A DNA stretch of 41,241 bases. Source: an uncultured Bacteroidota bacterium (GTDB taxonomy: Bacteria; Bacteroidota; Bacteroidia; Chitinophagales; Chitinophagaceae). The stretch spans positions 1 to 41,241 of the forward strand of contig CAIMDZ010000133.1 in NCBI GenBank assembly GCA_903839875.1, read 5' to 3'. Numbering within the stretch: the first letter of the stretch is position 1; each line of letters begins with the position of its first letter. A model generated the notes under the pieces. It was given only the letters and a program-made list of their open reading frames with translations, did no database searches and was not told the DNA's origin. The position numbers were made by a program, and so were the translations under genes. This document shows positions 24,458-33,177 of the stretch, in pieces.

Positions 24458-24624
24458 AAATGTAAAAATATTTATTTTAGTAATGTTTTTTCGTATGTCC
24501 TTTTGGGTTCATTGCTCATAGCGATCTGCGACTGGTATTCTCTCTACCACCCTCGTTTTAACAATCCCTTCTCTTGGGCAGTCGCGAATGTATCCGTACC
24601 TTGTTGTTGATATCCCTGCTATAA

Positions 24625-27600
24625 ATGCAAAGAATCTTCCTTGTTTTCGCCCTTGCAGTCATGCTGATAAAAACCAGTGCGTTTGCGCAGGGCAGCGATG
24701 CAGCTTATCATAAGCTGCTCAAGCGATACGGGAACGTAACACCATGGTGCAACGGCTATATCATCAAAGCTAACAACGTCTATGCTTTCGCCGACACCAA
24801 CGGCAAGTTGGCATCACAATTTATATACAAAACCGTTGACACCGTATTGCCCGACAGAGCCATTGCCTGCATCGATACCAATGGGCGCAGTTGCGACCTC
24901 GTATGTGCTGATGGAAAAGCATTATCTCCGGGCAGCTACCGCAGCTACCGTCTCGCAAACGCGTCAAAAAGGATATTCGCAACACGCTACATAAGCAGCG
25001 GCGGCGAAGCACTTATAGACGATAATGAACGACAAATAACTTACCAACAATTTGATCAGGCGTCCACTGAAGAAAGTCTCGTCCGGGCGCAAATAACAGC
25101 TGATAGGGCCAACACACAGGGGCTTCTGACTTATACGGGTGAGGTTGTTCTGCCACTGAAATACAACAGCACAGCCTTCGGCAAAAAGTTGTACGCCGGC
25201 ATGAGAAACGATACCGTGTTTGTATTTAAGCTGGGCAAGGGGCTTTTATTCAGTCTTGCCGGCGTTCACGAGTGTAAAATTTTGCACAACGATTTCATCG
25301 TCGTTAAGAAGTTCGGTATGTATGCACTCGTAAGCAGCTCTGGTAAATTTCTTACGGGGTTTGATTACAGGGACATTGAAGAATTCCGGTACCCCATGTC
25401 CGGTGTTACCGGAAAAGAGGAAAGGATCTGGGCAGTCGCGCCGAACTACGTCATAGTCGGCCACGATAAACCCAAGGGCCTGATAGACAACGCAGGGCAC
25501 GAGATACTACCGCTTATTTACGACAACATATCAATGAACGACAATGGCTGGTTTATTCTGCAAAAGGCCGGGCACAACTACGAGGAATTGGTTGACCCCA
25601 AATTGAAACCTGTTCTGCAGTCAAAATCTCCCGGTTTCACTTTCTCTGGCAGCCGTTTTGTTACGATCACCGAACGTGACCCAAATTCAGGTAACGAGAA
25701 GATAACCACTTACGATATGCAGCTGCGAAAGTTTGTTCCCAACCCTGCAATCCCTTCATTTCTTTCTGAAAAACCGGCCGCCGCCAGGGTTAACCCTGCA
25801 CCGGGACGCGACTACTCCGAACTTCCCGAAAAAGGTTACAGCAGAGATTCTATTTCGGTCAACCGTGCGCGTACTATGCTCCTTCACTCGAACGGCTACT
25901 GGGGAGTCCGTTCCATTACAGGCGATACAATAATTCCTTTCATCTACGATACTGTCGTACGCTATGCTTACCCGGCGCTATTTTGTGTCGGCAAAGAAGG
26001 AAAATTTGCGGTGCTGAATTACGAAGGCGAAATGATTGCACCGCCCATTCTTCCTGATCGGCCTATGCGAATTGCATCTGACAGTGTCGTCGTTATGTAC
26101 GACAGAAAAGCATACAGCTATAAAGGCGGTCGCCTTCGCAAAATTGACCCGGATATGGAACCTGTTAACGACGGAACTGTACGTTTTGGAGAAGCGGGCA
26201 TGGCCGATATATCTGACGGCAACTCCGCGATGAAACCGGGCATATATAACCGCAGGTTGCACAGGATCGCAGAACGATCATCAAACAGGCAATTTCGTGC
26301 CGATATCAGGCGTACAGGAATCGCGGCTGTTTCTGACACCTCGGGGAAAATGATCACTGTAATTGATTCTGACGGCAAGCGCCTGATACCCTGGACGCAA
26401 AAACAGAAACTAGTTCTGATTTTCGATTATTGCGCCGTATCCGTAGGTGATGTCGGGCAGCCGGATATATTGTTCCGGTTTGAAAATGGAAATACAATTA
26501 CCGATACCGTACGGTTAGACTCTACTTGGAAAAGAATAAAACTTTACGGCACACGATTCAATGAATACAACCGCTACGATGATGATCTCGGTCAGGGTCT
26601 CGCGTTTGATAAACCTTTATTCGGTAAGGGCGCATTTTTTGGCCGGACGGGCAAAGCCATACTAATAGAAGGTACGGAACAACTAATCCCTGGTTACCTG
26701 ACACACTTAAAGATCAATGGCCGTTGGTCACTTTATAATTGGAATGGCGAGGAAGTGATCCCGCCCACTTATGACTCCATCAGCGCTATAGGTTACTATT
26801 ACGCCTATATTTTTAAGCATGGAAAAGTCGGCATATACGACCTCGCACGAAAAAAAACGATTGAGCCGGCTTTTGACACTATTTATAACCTAAACAGCCT
26901 TCATAATCACTTCTTCATAGCTCATTCAAATGGCGAGGCAGCTTTTATTGATGATAACGGCAAAGTAATTTCCTCCGGATGGAAAAACATACCTTGCCGT
27001 TCGTTTGATATTCTCTGCGGTATTCCGGCAACAAAGAATGGCGTCGGTTACAAACTCTATCCATCGGTTAACGTTGGACTTAAAGCTGTTCCCGACAATC
27101 GCTTGCCTGGCGATGTTGCGCCTGCAGAAGTGCATGACGACGGCACAGCCATAACGCGAAAAAATGGAAAGTACGGCGTATATGATGTTTCAAAAAAGTC
27201 TTGGCTTATACCACCGCAGTATGCATTGATAAACAAGGTAGATAATTATGCAGCCGATTATTTTGTCGGTTATTCTTCCACACCTGAGCCCAGCACGTCA
27301 ATACTACGCGCAGATGGAAAAAAAATGTTTACAATAGAAGGGAACTATCGTCCCCAGGGCGAAAATGCATTTCGCCAGTGGCCTATGAGGGGTTGGCACA
27401 CCACACCTGTTGTAAATGCCGGAGGCAAAATGATCGTGCCGGACACCTTCAAAAACGCATTTAGCATTGAGACTTCAGGCAGAGCACTTTACAACGCAGT
27501 AACCAGGAGTGGTAAGCACGCAATTTTCGATACCTCCGGCAAAATGCTGATTCCCGCAATACTCGACGATGTGGAAGACCAGCAATCGATGTACAACGGT

Positions 27601-28077
27601 TACTTTACTGCATCTCGAGATCGGTTATTGTGTCTGATCAACCCCACCGGCAAGATGCTCACCCCATGTATCTATGACGAAATATTTGTGGGGCTGGACT
27701 GGGAAACGCATAACAGAAGCCTTGGCTTCGGGGGCGGCCGCAGTACGTATTTCGCTGTTGATGCACCAAAACCTGCGAAATCTCACCCGTACTTCATCGT
27801 CATAAAGAAAGACACCGCCCTTTTCGGCATCATCGACAGCGTCGGCAAAACCATCATCCCGTGTAGCTACGACAGTATCATACAGATCCATGGCGACACC
27901 GTCGCTGTAGCAAAAAAAGGAACTAAGTGGGGCATCATTACTTTGAAAAATGCAGCTGTCACCGGCTTCATCTATGACTGGATAGGAATTTTTTATGAGG
28001 GCATTGCCACTTTCTCCCGCAAAGACGGTATGGGTACCTTAACGCAGAACGGTATTGAAAAAATCAACACCAAATAG
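24625..28077 (+). CDS. WG-repeat protein, 1150 aa
   Basis: A very long secreted protein with a signal peptide (MQRIFLVFALAVMLIKTSAFAQ). It is built from many WG repeats across its whole length; examples are NGYWGVRSITGDTIIPFIYD, RWSLYNWNGEEVIPPTYD, KHAIFDTSGKMLIP and TKWGIITLKNAAVTGFIYD. Each repeat is a short beta unit with a G-x-x-x-x-x-G-x-x-I/L-I/V-P-x-x-Y/F-D pattern, probably forming a long repetitive surface or periplasmic scaffold. No catalytic domain is visible. Base composition is visibly richer in GC than its neighbours. It is followed by the 1.65 kb non-coding gap. Confidence 0.9.
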   Translation: MQRIFLVFALAVMLIKTSAFAQGSDAAYHKLLKRYGNVTPWCNGYIIKANNVYAFADTNGKLASQFIYKTVDTVLPDRAIACIDTNGRSCDLVCADGKALSPGSYRSYRLANASKRIFATRYISSGGEALIDDNERQITYQQFDQASTEESLVRAQITADRANTQGLLTYTGEVVLPLKYNSTAFGKKLYAGMRNDTVFVFKLGKGLLFSLAGVHECKILHNDFIVVKKFGMYALVSSSGKFLTGFDYRDIEEFRYPMSGVTGKEERIWAVAPNYVIVGHDKPKGLIDNAGHEILPLIYDNISMNDNGWFILQKAGHNYEELVDPKLKPVLQSKSPGFTFSGSRFVTITERDPNSGNEKITTYDMQLRKFVPNPAIPSFLSEKPAAARVNPAPGRDYSELPEKGYSRDSISVNRARTMLLHSNGYWGVRSITGDTIIPFIYDTVVRYAYPALFCVGKEGKFAVLNYEGEMIAPPILPDRPMRIASDSVVVMYDRKAYSYKGGRLRKIDPDMEPVNDGTVRFGEAGMADISDGNSAMKPGIYNRRLHRIAERSSNRQFRADIRRTGIAAVSDTSGKMITVIDSDGKRLIPWTQKQKLVLIFDYCAVSVGDVGQPDILFRFENGNTITDTVRLDSTWKRIKLYGTRFNEYNRYDDDLGQGLAFDKPLFGKGAFFGRTGKAILIEGTEQLIPGYLTHLKINGRWSLYNWNGEEVIPPTYDSISAIGYYYAYIFKHGKVGIYDLARKKTIEPAFDTIYNLNSLHNHFFIAHSNGEAAFIDDNGKVISSGWKNIPCRSFDILCGIPATKNGVGYKLYPSVNVGLKAVPDNRLPGDVAPAEVHDDGTAITRKNGKYGVYDVSKKSWLIPPQYALINKVDNYAADYFVGYSSTPEPSTSILRADGKKMFTIEGNYRPQGENAFRQWPMRGWHTTPVVNAGGKMIVPDTFKNAFSIETSGRALYNAVTRSGKHAIFDTSGKMLIPAILDDVEDQQSMYNGYFTASRDRLLCLINPTGKMLTPCIYDEIFVGLDWETHNRSLGFGGGRSTYFAVDAPKPAKSHPYFIVIKKDTALFGIIDSVGKTIIPCSYDSIIQIHGDTVAVAKKGTKWGIITLKNAAVTGFIYDWIGIFYEGIATFSRKDGMGTLTQNGIEKINTK

Positions 28078-28152
28078 GATAGGCTGAATCGTTCGCTGAC
28101 TAATGATTTTCGACAACTTCCTGCGTCCTTTTGACCTACTGCTTTTTACAAA

Positions 28153-28174
28153 CATCGCTCCCGCTCCCCGCTCT
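28153..28174 (-). repeat. partial inverted copy of the REP-like element
   Basis: Read on the minus strand, AGAGCGGGGAGCGG followed by GAGCGATG matches the left part of the elements at 2897, 3815 and 12826, with an internal deletion. The flanking stretch 28175-28190 is also CT-rich. Confidence 0.5.
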
Positions 28175-28393
28175 CTTTCCTCGTTCTCTCCACCCCCCAA
28201 CCCATAAAAATCCCCATTAATATCTCTCAAAACCCATTAAGAAAACTCATCAAACCGACACTTGAAGGTGGGATAAATGGGATAACATACGTAAACAGCC
28301 ATTTCCCAATCAGTTAGGTCAAAAGAAATTTTTATGATACCGTCATATAATGTTATCATGGTGCCTTTTTACGGCTATCATAAAATGTTTATT

Positions 28394-28423
28394 TTGCAAT
28401 GTCACTTATATTTATTAGCTTTG
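28394..28423 (+). promoter_or_regulatory. orphan promoter in the non-coding gap
   Basis: TTG (28394-28396), 19-bp spacer, TAGCTTTG (28416-28423): a full match to the Bacteroidota promoter, pointing right. No clear gene follows. The only downstream frame is 47 codons from ATG 28497 to 28640 (begins MPYMFLDNIG), which I would not call a gene. It may drive a non-coding RNA through the duplicated segment. Confidence 0.5.
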
Positions 28424-28631
28424 CTGGCTTTTTTCCCGGAATTGAAGCATTTTATATTAAATAATTCTATTAAACAATAGGCATTTGTGATGATTTATGC
28501 CATATATGTTTTTAGATAACATAGGGACTTGCTCTTATGGCCGCCCTCTGACAGATTTTATTGCAAAAAAAATATTAGTTACGGCACATACGGAATTGAA
28601 GGTAGCAACAACAGTAAATGACATTATCATT

Positions 28632-28850
28632 TATATATAACACAACTTCCGGTCGCACTTCTGCTTCCGGAAGCAACCGGAAAAAATCCGGAAATTGCCT
28701 GAGATACAACTTATTGAAAATCAATGAAAAATTACTTAACCAGCAAACTATTTTTTAACCAGAAATTTTCACAAAACCACAACAGTTATGAATAATAAAT
28801 AACAATATATTATATTTTCGTCGGTCCGGCACTGATAATTGTAGAGGCGG
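28632..28850. repeat. tandem duplication, unit A
   Basis: About 219 bp, roughly three-quarters identical to unit B at 28987. Shared blocks: CTTCCGG/CCGGAA-rich hairpins at the left, ATTGAAAATCAATG in the centre, AGTTATGAATAATAAAT, and GATAATTGTAGnGGCGG at the right. No reading frame spans it. The gap as a whole (28078-29858) contains no convincing gene. Confidence 0.7.
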
Positions 28851-28986
28851 TACACATTTGCATGCCTCGCCGGTAGGCGGGTCCGCCCACTCGCGAAGGC
28901 CCTTGTGTAACACGTGTAAAAAACGTTTGGCAAAAAGATAGTGTCGAAGGTTTATTCTTCTATGAAGTCACTTTATTGATTTATGG

Positions 28987-29204
28987 TATATATAACTAAA
29001 CTTCCAGTCGCACTTCCGATTCCTGAAGTAACCGGAAAGATTCCGGAAGTTGATTGAGATACAGCTGATTGAAAATCAATGTAAAGTTACTGAACCTGCA
29101 AACTATTTTTAATCCCGCAATTTCTACAAAATAACTATAGTTATGAATAATAAATCGCAAAATTTGATTTTTCGTCCGGTCCAGCAGGATAATTGTAGGG
29201 GCGG
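28987..29204. repeat. tandem duplication, unit B
   Basis: Direct repeat of unit A, offset about 355 bp. It runs into GGGGCGGCCCTTGCGGTCGC (from 29199), a GC-rich palindrome of a common dispersed type. Conservation of the hairpin-forming parts despite about 25% divergence hints at structure in RNA or DNA. Confidence 0.7.
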
Positions 29205-29582
29205 CCCTTGCGGTCGCCCTAACCTCAACCTACCACAAAATTCGGGAAAAAGAATGCGACAAAGTACGACAATGATACGAAATTTGGATATTTGTAATAA
29301 GGCTGACAGTAAAGCGTTTCAACCCCATTAATAATATGAGCTATCCACAAAAAAAAGGAAAAATGCGACAATGAAATATGAGACAATGGCTCCATCCAGA
29401 ATGTTCAGAAATGATATAAAACAAAAATTTGAACCATCCGCCATTTACAACTTATTTATCTGCCAAAGCTTTTGCGCAGGCCTTGATGGGGCGGGAGTGC
29501 ATGGGTTCAACGCTGTCATGGTTCGGCGCGGCTCACCACAACAGTTTCAATGATTGGGCGTTTTTTCCGGCATAATAGAAAT

Positions 29583-29662
29583 CCGGGCCTCGAATGGTGG
29601 CAATCCCGAAGAAAAATCGGGACAGGTTGCCGTGAGAGTGAAATAGTAGCAACCAAGCCCGG
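29583..29662. ncRNA. nested hairpin, possible structured RNA or repeat
   Basis: Three stems: an outer stem CCGGGC (29583-29588) with GCCCGG (29657-29662), an inner stem GGCAA (29599-29603) with TTGCC (29627-29631), and within that TCCCGA (29604-29609) with TCGGGA (29617-29622). It lies about 200 bp before the first darB gene. It may be a structured leader, a small RNA or a palindromic repeat; no known riboswitch class is recognised. Confidence 0.35.
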
Positions 29663-29828
29663 CCCCACCTAACTAATCAACCATAAACAAATCAACCTGT
29701 CACCCATTCACCCTATCAACCATATTATTTAAATGTTAGTTTTATTAATGTATTACTTTTTCTCAAAAAGTGCAAATTGTTATACAGCCGTCATGCATAT
29801 TGGTATGCACTCTTACCTGGAAAAGTCG

Positions 29829-29836
29829 TACTTTTG
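29829..29836 (+). promoter_or_regulatory. -7 box of the dar operon
   Basis: TACTTTTG fits TAnnTTTG, 22 bp before the GTG start of darB copy 1. It supports the short start over the upstream ATG at 29733. The nearest TTG (29800-29802) is spaced 26 bp, longer than ideal. Confidence 0.55.
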
Positions 29837-29858
29837 CGCTCCGCAAGAAAAAAAATTA

Positions 29859-30992
29859 GTGAGACCAGTATATATAACAAGACTTTCAAAATATTTGCCA
29901 AATGATCCGGTTACCAATGATCAGATGGAGAATATACTGGGCCTCGTAAACGGGAAACCTTCCCGTGCACGTTTGCTGGTTTTGAGGAAGAATGGCATTA
30001 AAACCCGTTATTATGCCATTAAAAACGGGAAAAAGACCCATTCAAATGCCCAATTAGCGGCAATTGCTGTTAAGAGCCTGTTTGATGATAAACTACCTAT
30101 CAGTAAGCTGCAATTGCTGGCCGCGGGAACCGGATCACCCGAACAGTTACTCCCGTCTCATGCCGCAATGGTTCATGGAGAATTGGGAAATGGCAGTATT
30201 GAGCTATTTTCCGTTTCCGGATCCTGCTGCAGCAGCATGCAGGCATTTAAGTATGCATATATGGCTGTAGCGGTTGCATTGGCCGATACAGCTGTTTCCT
30301 GCGGCTCCGAAAGGGTGTCTTCATGGCTTCTGGCGTCGAGGTTCCAGGCGGAAGCAGATAGCTGGAAGGATCTTGATAAAAATCCTATAATCGCCTTTGA
30401 AAAAGACTTTTTGCGCTGGATGCTTAGTGATGGTGCAGGAGCTGCACTAATACAGGATAAGCCCAATGAAGCCGGGCTATCATTGAAAATAGAATGGATG
30501 GAGATTACTTCATTTGCAAATGAATTGGATACCTGCATGTATTCAGGCGCCATCAGAAATGAAGACGGTTCTTTAACCGGCTGGAATGATCTGCCTGTAT
30601 CAGACTGGGCATCAAAAGGTATTTTTTCATTAACCCAGGACACGCGCATGCTGGGTGATAATATCATTTCCAAAGGTGGGGATTTTCTTAAAATCCTCAT
30701 GGAAAGATACAAGATCACCGCCGCTGACGTAGATTATTACCTGCCGCACATGTCCAGTGAATATTTCAAAAATGAAATGATGGAGTATTTGAAGCAGTCA
30801 GGTATGGAACTCCCGGAAGAAAAATGGTTTTACAACCTTACAAGGGTAGGCAATGTAGGCAGTGCATCTGCATTTCTTATGCTCGAAGAGTTATTTCATA
30901 GCGGCCGCCTGAAAAAAGGACAGAAAATTCTTGTCATGGTACCGGAGAGCGCCCGGTTTACTTATGTATATCTTTACCTTACAGTTGTTTAA
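29859..30992 (+). CDS. darB: DarB-type ketosynthase (KAS III-like), copy 1
   Basis: A 377-residue beta-ketoacyl-ACP synthase III-like enzyme of the dialkylresorcinol/flexirubin type. GTG 29859 gives MRPVYITRLSKYLPNDP, exactly parallel to copy 2, and follows a good -7 box; an upstream ATG would add 42 residues spanning the promoter. The thiolase-fold triad is visible: Cys124 in GSCCSSMQ, His in YYLPHMSSEYF, Asn in VGNVGSASAF. With DarA it should condense two fatty-acid-derived chains into a cyclohexanedione/dialkylresorcinol ring. In copy 2 the residues after the catalytic Cys are TG, the usual KAS pattern; here they are SS, so substrate choice may differ. The two copies are about 65-70% identical by eye. 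Confidence 0.85.
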   Translation: MRPVYITRLSKYLPNDPVTNDQMENILGLVNGKPSRARLLVLRKNGIKTRYYAIKNGKKTHSNAQLAAIAVKSLFDDKLPISKLQLLAAGTGSPEQLLPSHAAMVHGELGNGSIELFSVSGSCCSSMQAFKYAYMAVAVALADTAVSCGSERVSSWLLASRFQAEADSWKDLDKNPIIAFEKDFLRWMLSDGAGAALIQDKPNEAGLSLKIEWMEITSFANELDTCMYSGAIRNEDGSLTGWNDLPVSDWASKGIFSLTQDTRMLGDNIISKGGDFLKILMERYKITAADVDYYLPHMSSEYFKNEMMEYLKQSGMELPEEKWFYNLTRVGNVGSASAFLMLEELFHSGRLKKGQKILVMVPESARFTYVYLYLTVV

Positions 30993-31092
30993 TTTTTGAC
31001 ATGTATCAGCCGTCGGTAGGTTAAACCGCAGAATTCAGAATATTTATCACCATTGTTCAAATTGCCTTATTTTTACCCCCAAATATTAATTA

Positions 31093-32226
31093 GTGATTCC
31101 AGTTTATATTACAAGACTTTCAAAATTTCTGCCAAATGAACCGGTTTCTAATGAAGAAATGGAAGGTGTTCTGGGAAGGGTAAGTGACAGAAGCTCGAAA
31201 GCACAGTTTGCAGTTTTAAGGAACAATGGTATAAAATTAAGATATTATGCATTCCGTAATGGAAAAAGTACCCATACAAATGCACAGTTAGCAGCCACCG
31301 CTGTCCTGGCTTTGTTTGATGAACAATTGCCGCTTGAAAAATTGCAATTATTATCCGCCGCTACTGCCTCTCCCGAACAAATATTGCCATCACATGCCGC
31401 TATGGTTCATGGCCTTGTTGGAAATCATCCTGTTGAAATAGTTTCTGTCACCGGGGCATGTTGTACCGGCCTGCAGTCAATTAAATATGCGTATCTGGCA
31501 GTTGCCTGTGGCTCAGCGAATTATGCTGTGGGTTGTGGCTCTGAAAAAAATTCGACCTGGATGCATGCTTCCCGTTTCCAGTCCGAGGCTGATACGCTTG
31601 ATCGCCTGAGTGAAAACCCCATTATTGCATTTGAAAAAGATTTTCTCAGGTTCATGCTGAGTGATGGGGCAGGGGCTGCGTTGCTTCAAAATAAACCCAA
31701 TGAGCATGGCCTGTCGCTGCGGATAGATTGGATAGAGATCAAGTCTTTTGCAAATGAACTGGAAACCTGCATGTATGCCGGGGCTATTAAAAACGAAGAT
31801 GGTACGCTTACCGGTTGGAATGATCTTAGTGTCTCCGATTGGGCAGAAAAAAGTGTATTCTCGCTTAAACAGGATACCCGTTTGCTGAGTGGTAATATTA
31901 TTGCAAAGGGTGGAATGTTTCTTTGTGAACTCAAAGACAAATACGGGTTAACATCAGATGACATTGACTACTATGTGCCACACATGTCCAGCGAGTATTT
32001 TAAAAATGAAATGGCCGCTTACATGGAAAAGGTTGGTATGAAATTGCCTTTTGAAAAATGGTTTTACAATCTTACAAATGTTGGTAATATCGGCAGCGCT
32101 TCGTCATACGTAATGCTCGAAGAACTTTTTTATAGCGGCAGGTTAAAAAAAGGGGAGCACATCCTGGTAATGGTACCTGAAAGCGCCCGTTTTACTTATT
32201 CATATATGTATATCACCGTAGTTTAA
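31093..32226 (+). CDS. darB: DarB-type ketosynthase (KAS III-like), copy 2
   Basis: 377 residues, start GTG 31093 (MIPVYITRLSKFLPNEP). The triad is Cys124 in GACCTGLQ, His in YYVPHMSSEYF, and Asn in VGNIGSASSY. It is a tandem paralogue of the gene at 29859, separated by 100 bp, with identical length and no indels. It is followed by darA after 12 bp, so this copy is the direct operon partner of DarA. The expected role is loading and condensing acyl thioesters for alkylresorcinol-type lipid. Confidence 0.87.
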   Translation: MIPVYITRLSKFLPNEPVSNEEMEGVLGRVSDRSSKAQFAVLRNNGIKLRYYAFRNGKSTHTNAQLAATAVLALFDEQLPLEKLQLLSAATASPEQILPSHAAMVHGLVGNHPVEIVSVTGACCTGLQSIKYAYLAVACGSANYAVGCGSEKNSTWMHASRFQSEADTLDRLSENPIIAFEKDFLRFMLSDGAGAALLQNKPNEHGLSLRIDWIEIKSFANELETCMYAGAIKNEDGTLTGWNDLSVSDWAEKSVFSLKQDTRLLSGNIIAKGGMFLCELKDKYGLTSDDIDYYVPHMSSEYFKNEMAAYMEKVGMKLPFEKWFYNLTNVGNIGSASSYVMLEELFYSGRLKKGEHILVMVPESARFTYSYMYITVV

Positions 32227-32238
32227 CTGAGCGCAAAC

Positions 32239-33165
32239 ATGAAACCCAGTATATTGGTATTATACTATACTCAGACAGGTCAGTTGCGCAATATCTTAGA
32301 CAGTATTATGTCAGATATTACCAGCGTGGCAGATATTGATTATGTCTCTGTGGAACCGGTAAAGCCATTCCCGTTTCCCTGGAAAACCGTGCCTTTTTTT
32401 GACGCAATGCCCGAAACGGTGCAGCACATACCCATTGAAATAAAGCCTCTTCCAAAGGAAGTGATGGATAAAAACTACGATCTCGTAATTTTTGGGTACC
32501 AGCCCTGGTTTCTGAATCCTTCTCAGCCCATAACAGCTTTGCTTAAAGGTGAATTCGCAAAAGTTTTTAATAATAAACCTGTCATCACCGTTATCGGTTG
32601 CCGCAATATGTGGTTGCATGCGCAGGAAAAGGTTAAAGAATACCTGGAAGCAGCTAATGCCCGTCTTGTTGGCAACATAGTGCTCAATGATACCAATGGA
32701 AACCTGGTTTCGTTATTGACTGTCATCAGGTGGTCGTTCAAAGGTCAGAAAGAAGCATCAGGAATGTTGCCTGCGGCAGGCGTACAGGATAAAGATATAT
32801 TCGAAGCAAAAAGATTTGGTGGTACCATTCTAAAACACTTAAAAGAGGATAACCTTATCAATCTGCAAAGAGACCTTCAGGCGCAGGGTGCTGTTAATTT
32901 ATTACCCGGGCTTGTAATACTGGAAAGGCGTGGAATAAAAAATTTCAGGAAGTGGGCAAAATTTATCCGGGAAAAAGGCGGGCCGGGTGATCCAAACCGT
33001 ATCGGGCGTCTATTGTTGTTTAAAAGACTTTTAACCGTTGCGGTTTTTATTTTGTCGCCAATATCGTCGCTTACAGCCTCTATACAACTAATAATAAATA
33101 AGAACTCATTGCTTAAAGATGTTGATTACTTTAAGCAGTTGCAGTTTGAAAAGGGTAGATTATAA
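32239..33165 (+). CDS. darA: dialkylresorcinol condensing enzyme DarA-like
   Basis: A 308-residue protein resembling DarA of dialkylresorcinol and flexirubin clusters. The N-terminus SILVLYYTQTGQLRNILDSI has a flavodoxin-like phosphate loop (YTQTGQ), followed by PFPFPWKTVPFFDAMPETV and VIFGYQPWFLNPSQP. Two hydrophobic segments near 250-285 suggest membrane association. DarA acts with the DarB ketosynthase in the head-to-head condensation and cyclisation that builds the ring. Gaps of 12 bp on both sides place it in one operon with darB copy 2 and waaA. The flavodoxin-like reading is my inference. No aromatase or dedicated carrier protein gene is nearby. Confidence 0.85.
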   Translation: MKPSILVLYYTQTGQLRNILDSIMSDITSVADIDYVSVEPVKPFPFPWKTVPFFDAMPETVQHIPIEIKPLPKEVMDKNYDLVIFGYQPWFLNPSQPITALLKGEFAKVFNNKPVITVIGCRNMWLHAQEKVKEYLEAANARLVGNIVLNDTNGNLVSLLTVIRWSFKGQKEASGMLPAAGVQDKDIFEAKRFGGTILKHLKEDNLINLQRDLQAQGAVNLLPGLVILERRGIKNFRKWAKFIREKGGPGDPNRIGRLLLFKRLLTVAVFILSPISSLTASIQLIINKNSLLKDVDYFKQLQFEKGRL

Positions 33166-33177
33166 AGACATTTATCA

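Noticed and set aside
28497..28640. 47-codon ORF after the orphan promoter
   Set aside because: No recognisable domain, and it runs into repeat unit A; retained only as a note on the promoter.
29143..29331. 62-codon plus-strand ORF
   Set aside because: It crosses a GC-rich dispersed palindrome (RGGPCGRP reading), a typical artefact of translated repeats.
29733..29858. N-terminal extension of darB copy 1 from ATG 29733
   Set aside because: The extension spans the TACTTTTG promoter box and has no counterpart in copy 2; GTG 29859 gives equal lengths.
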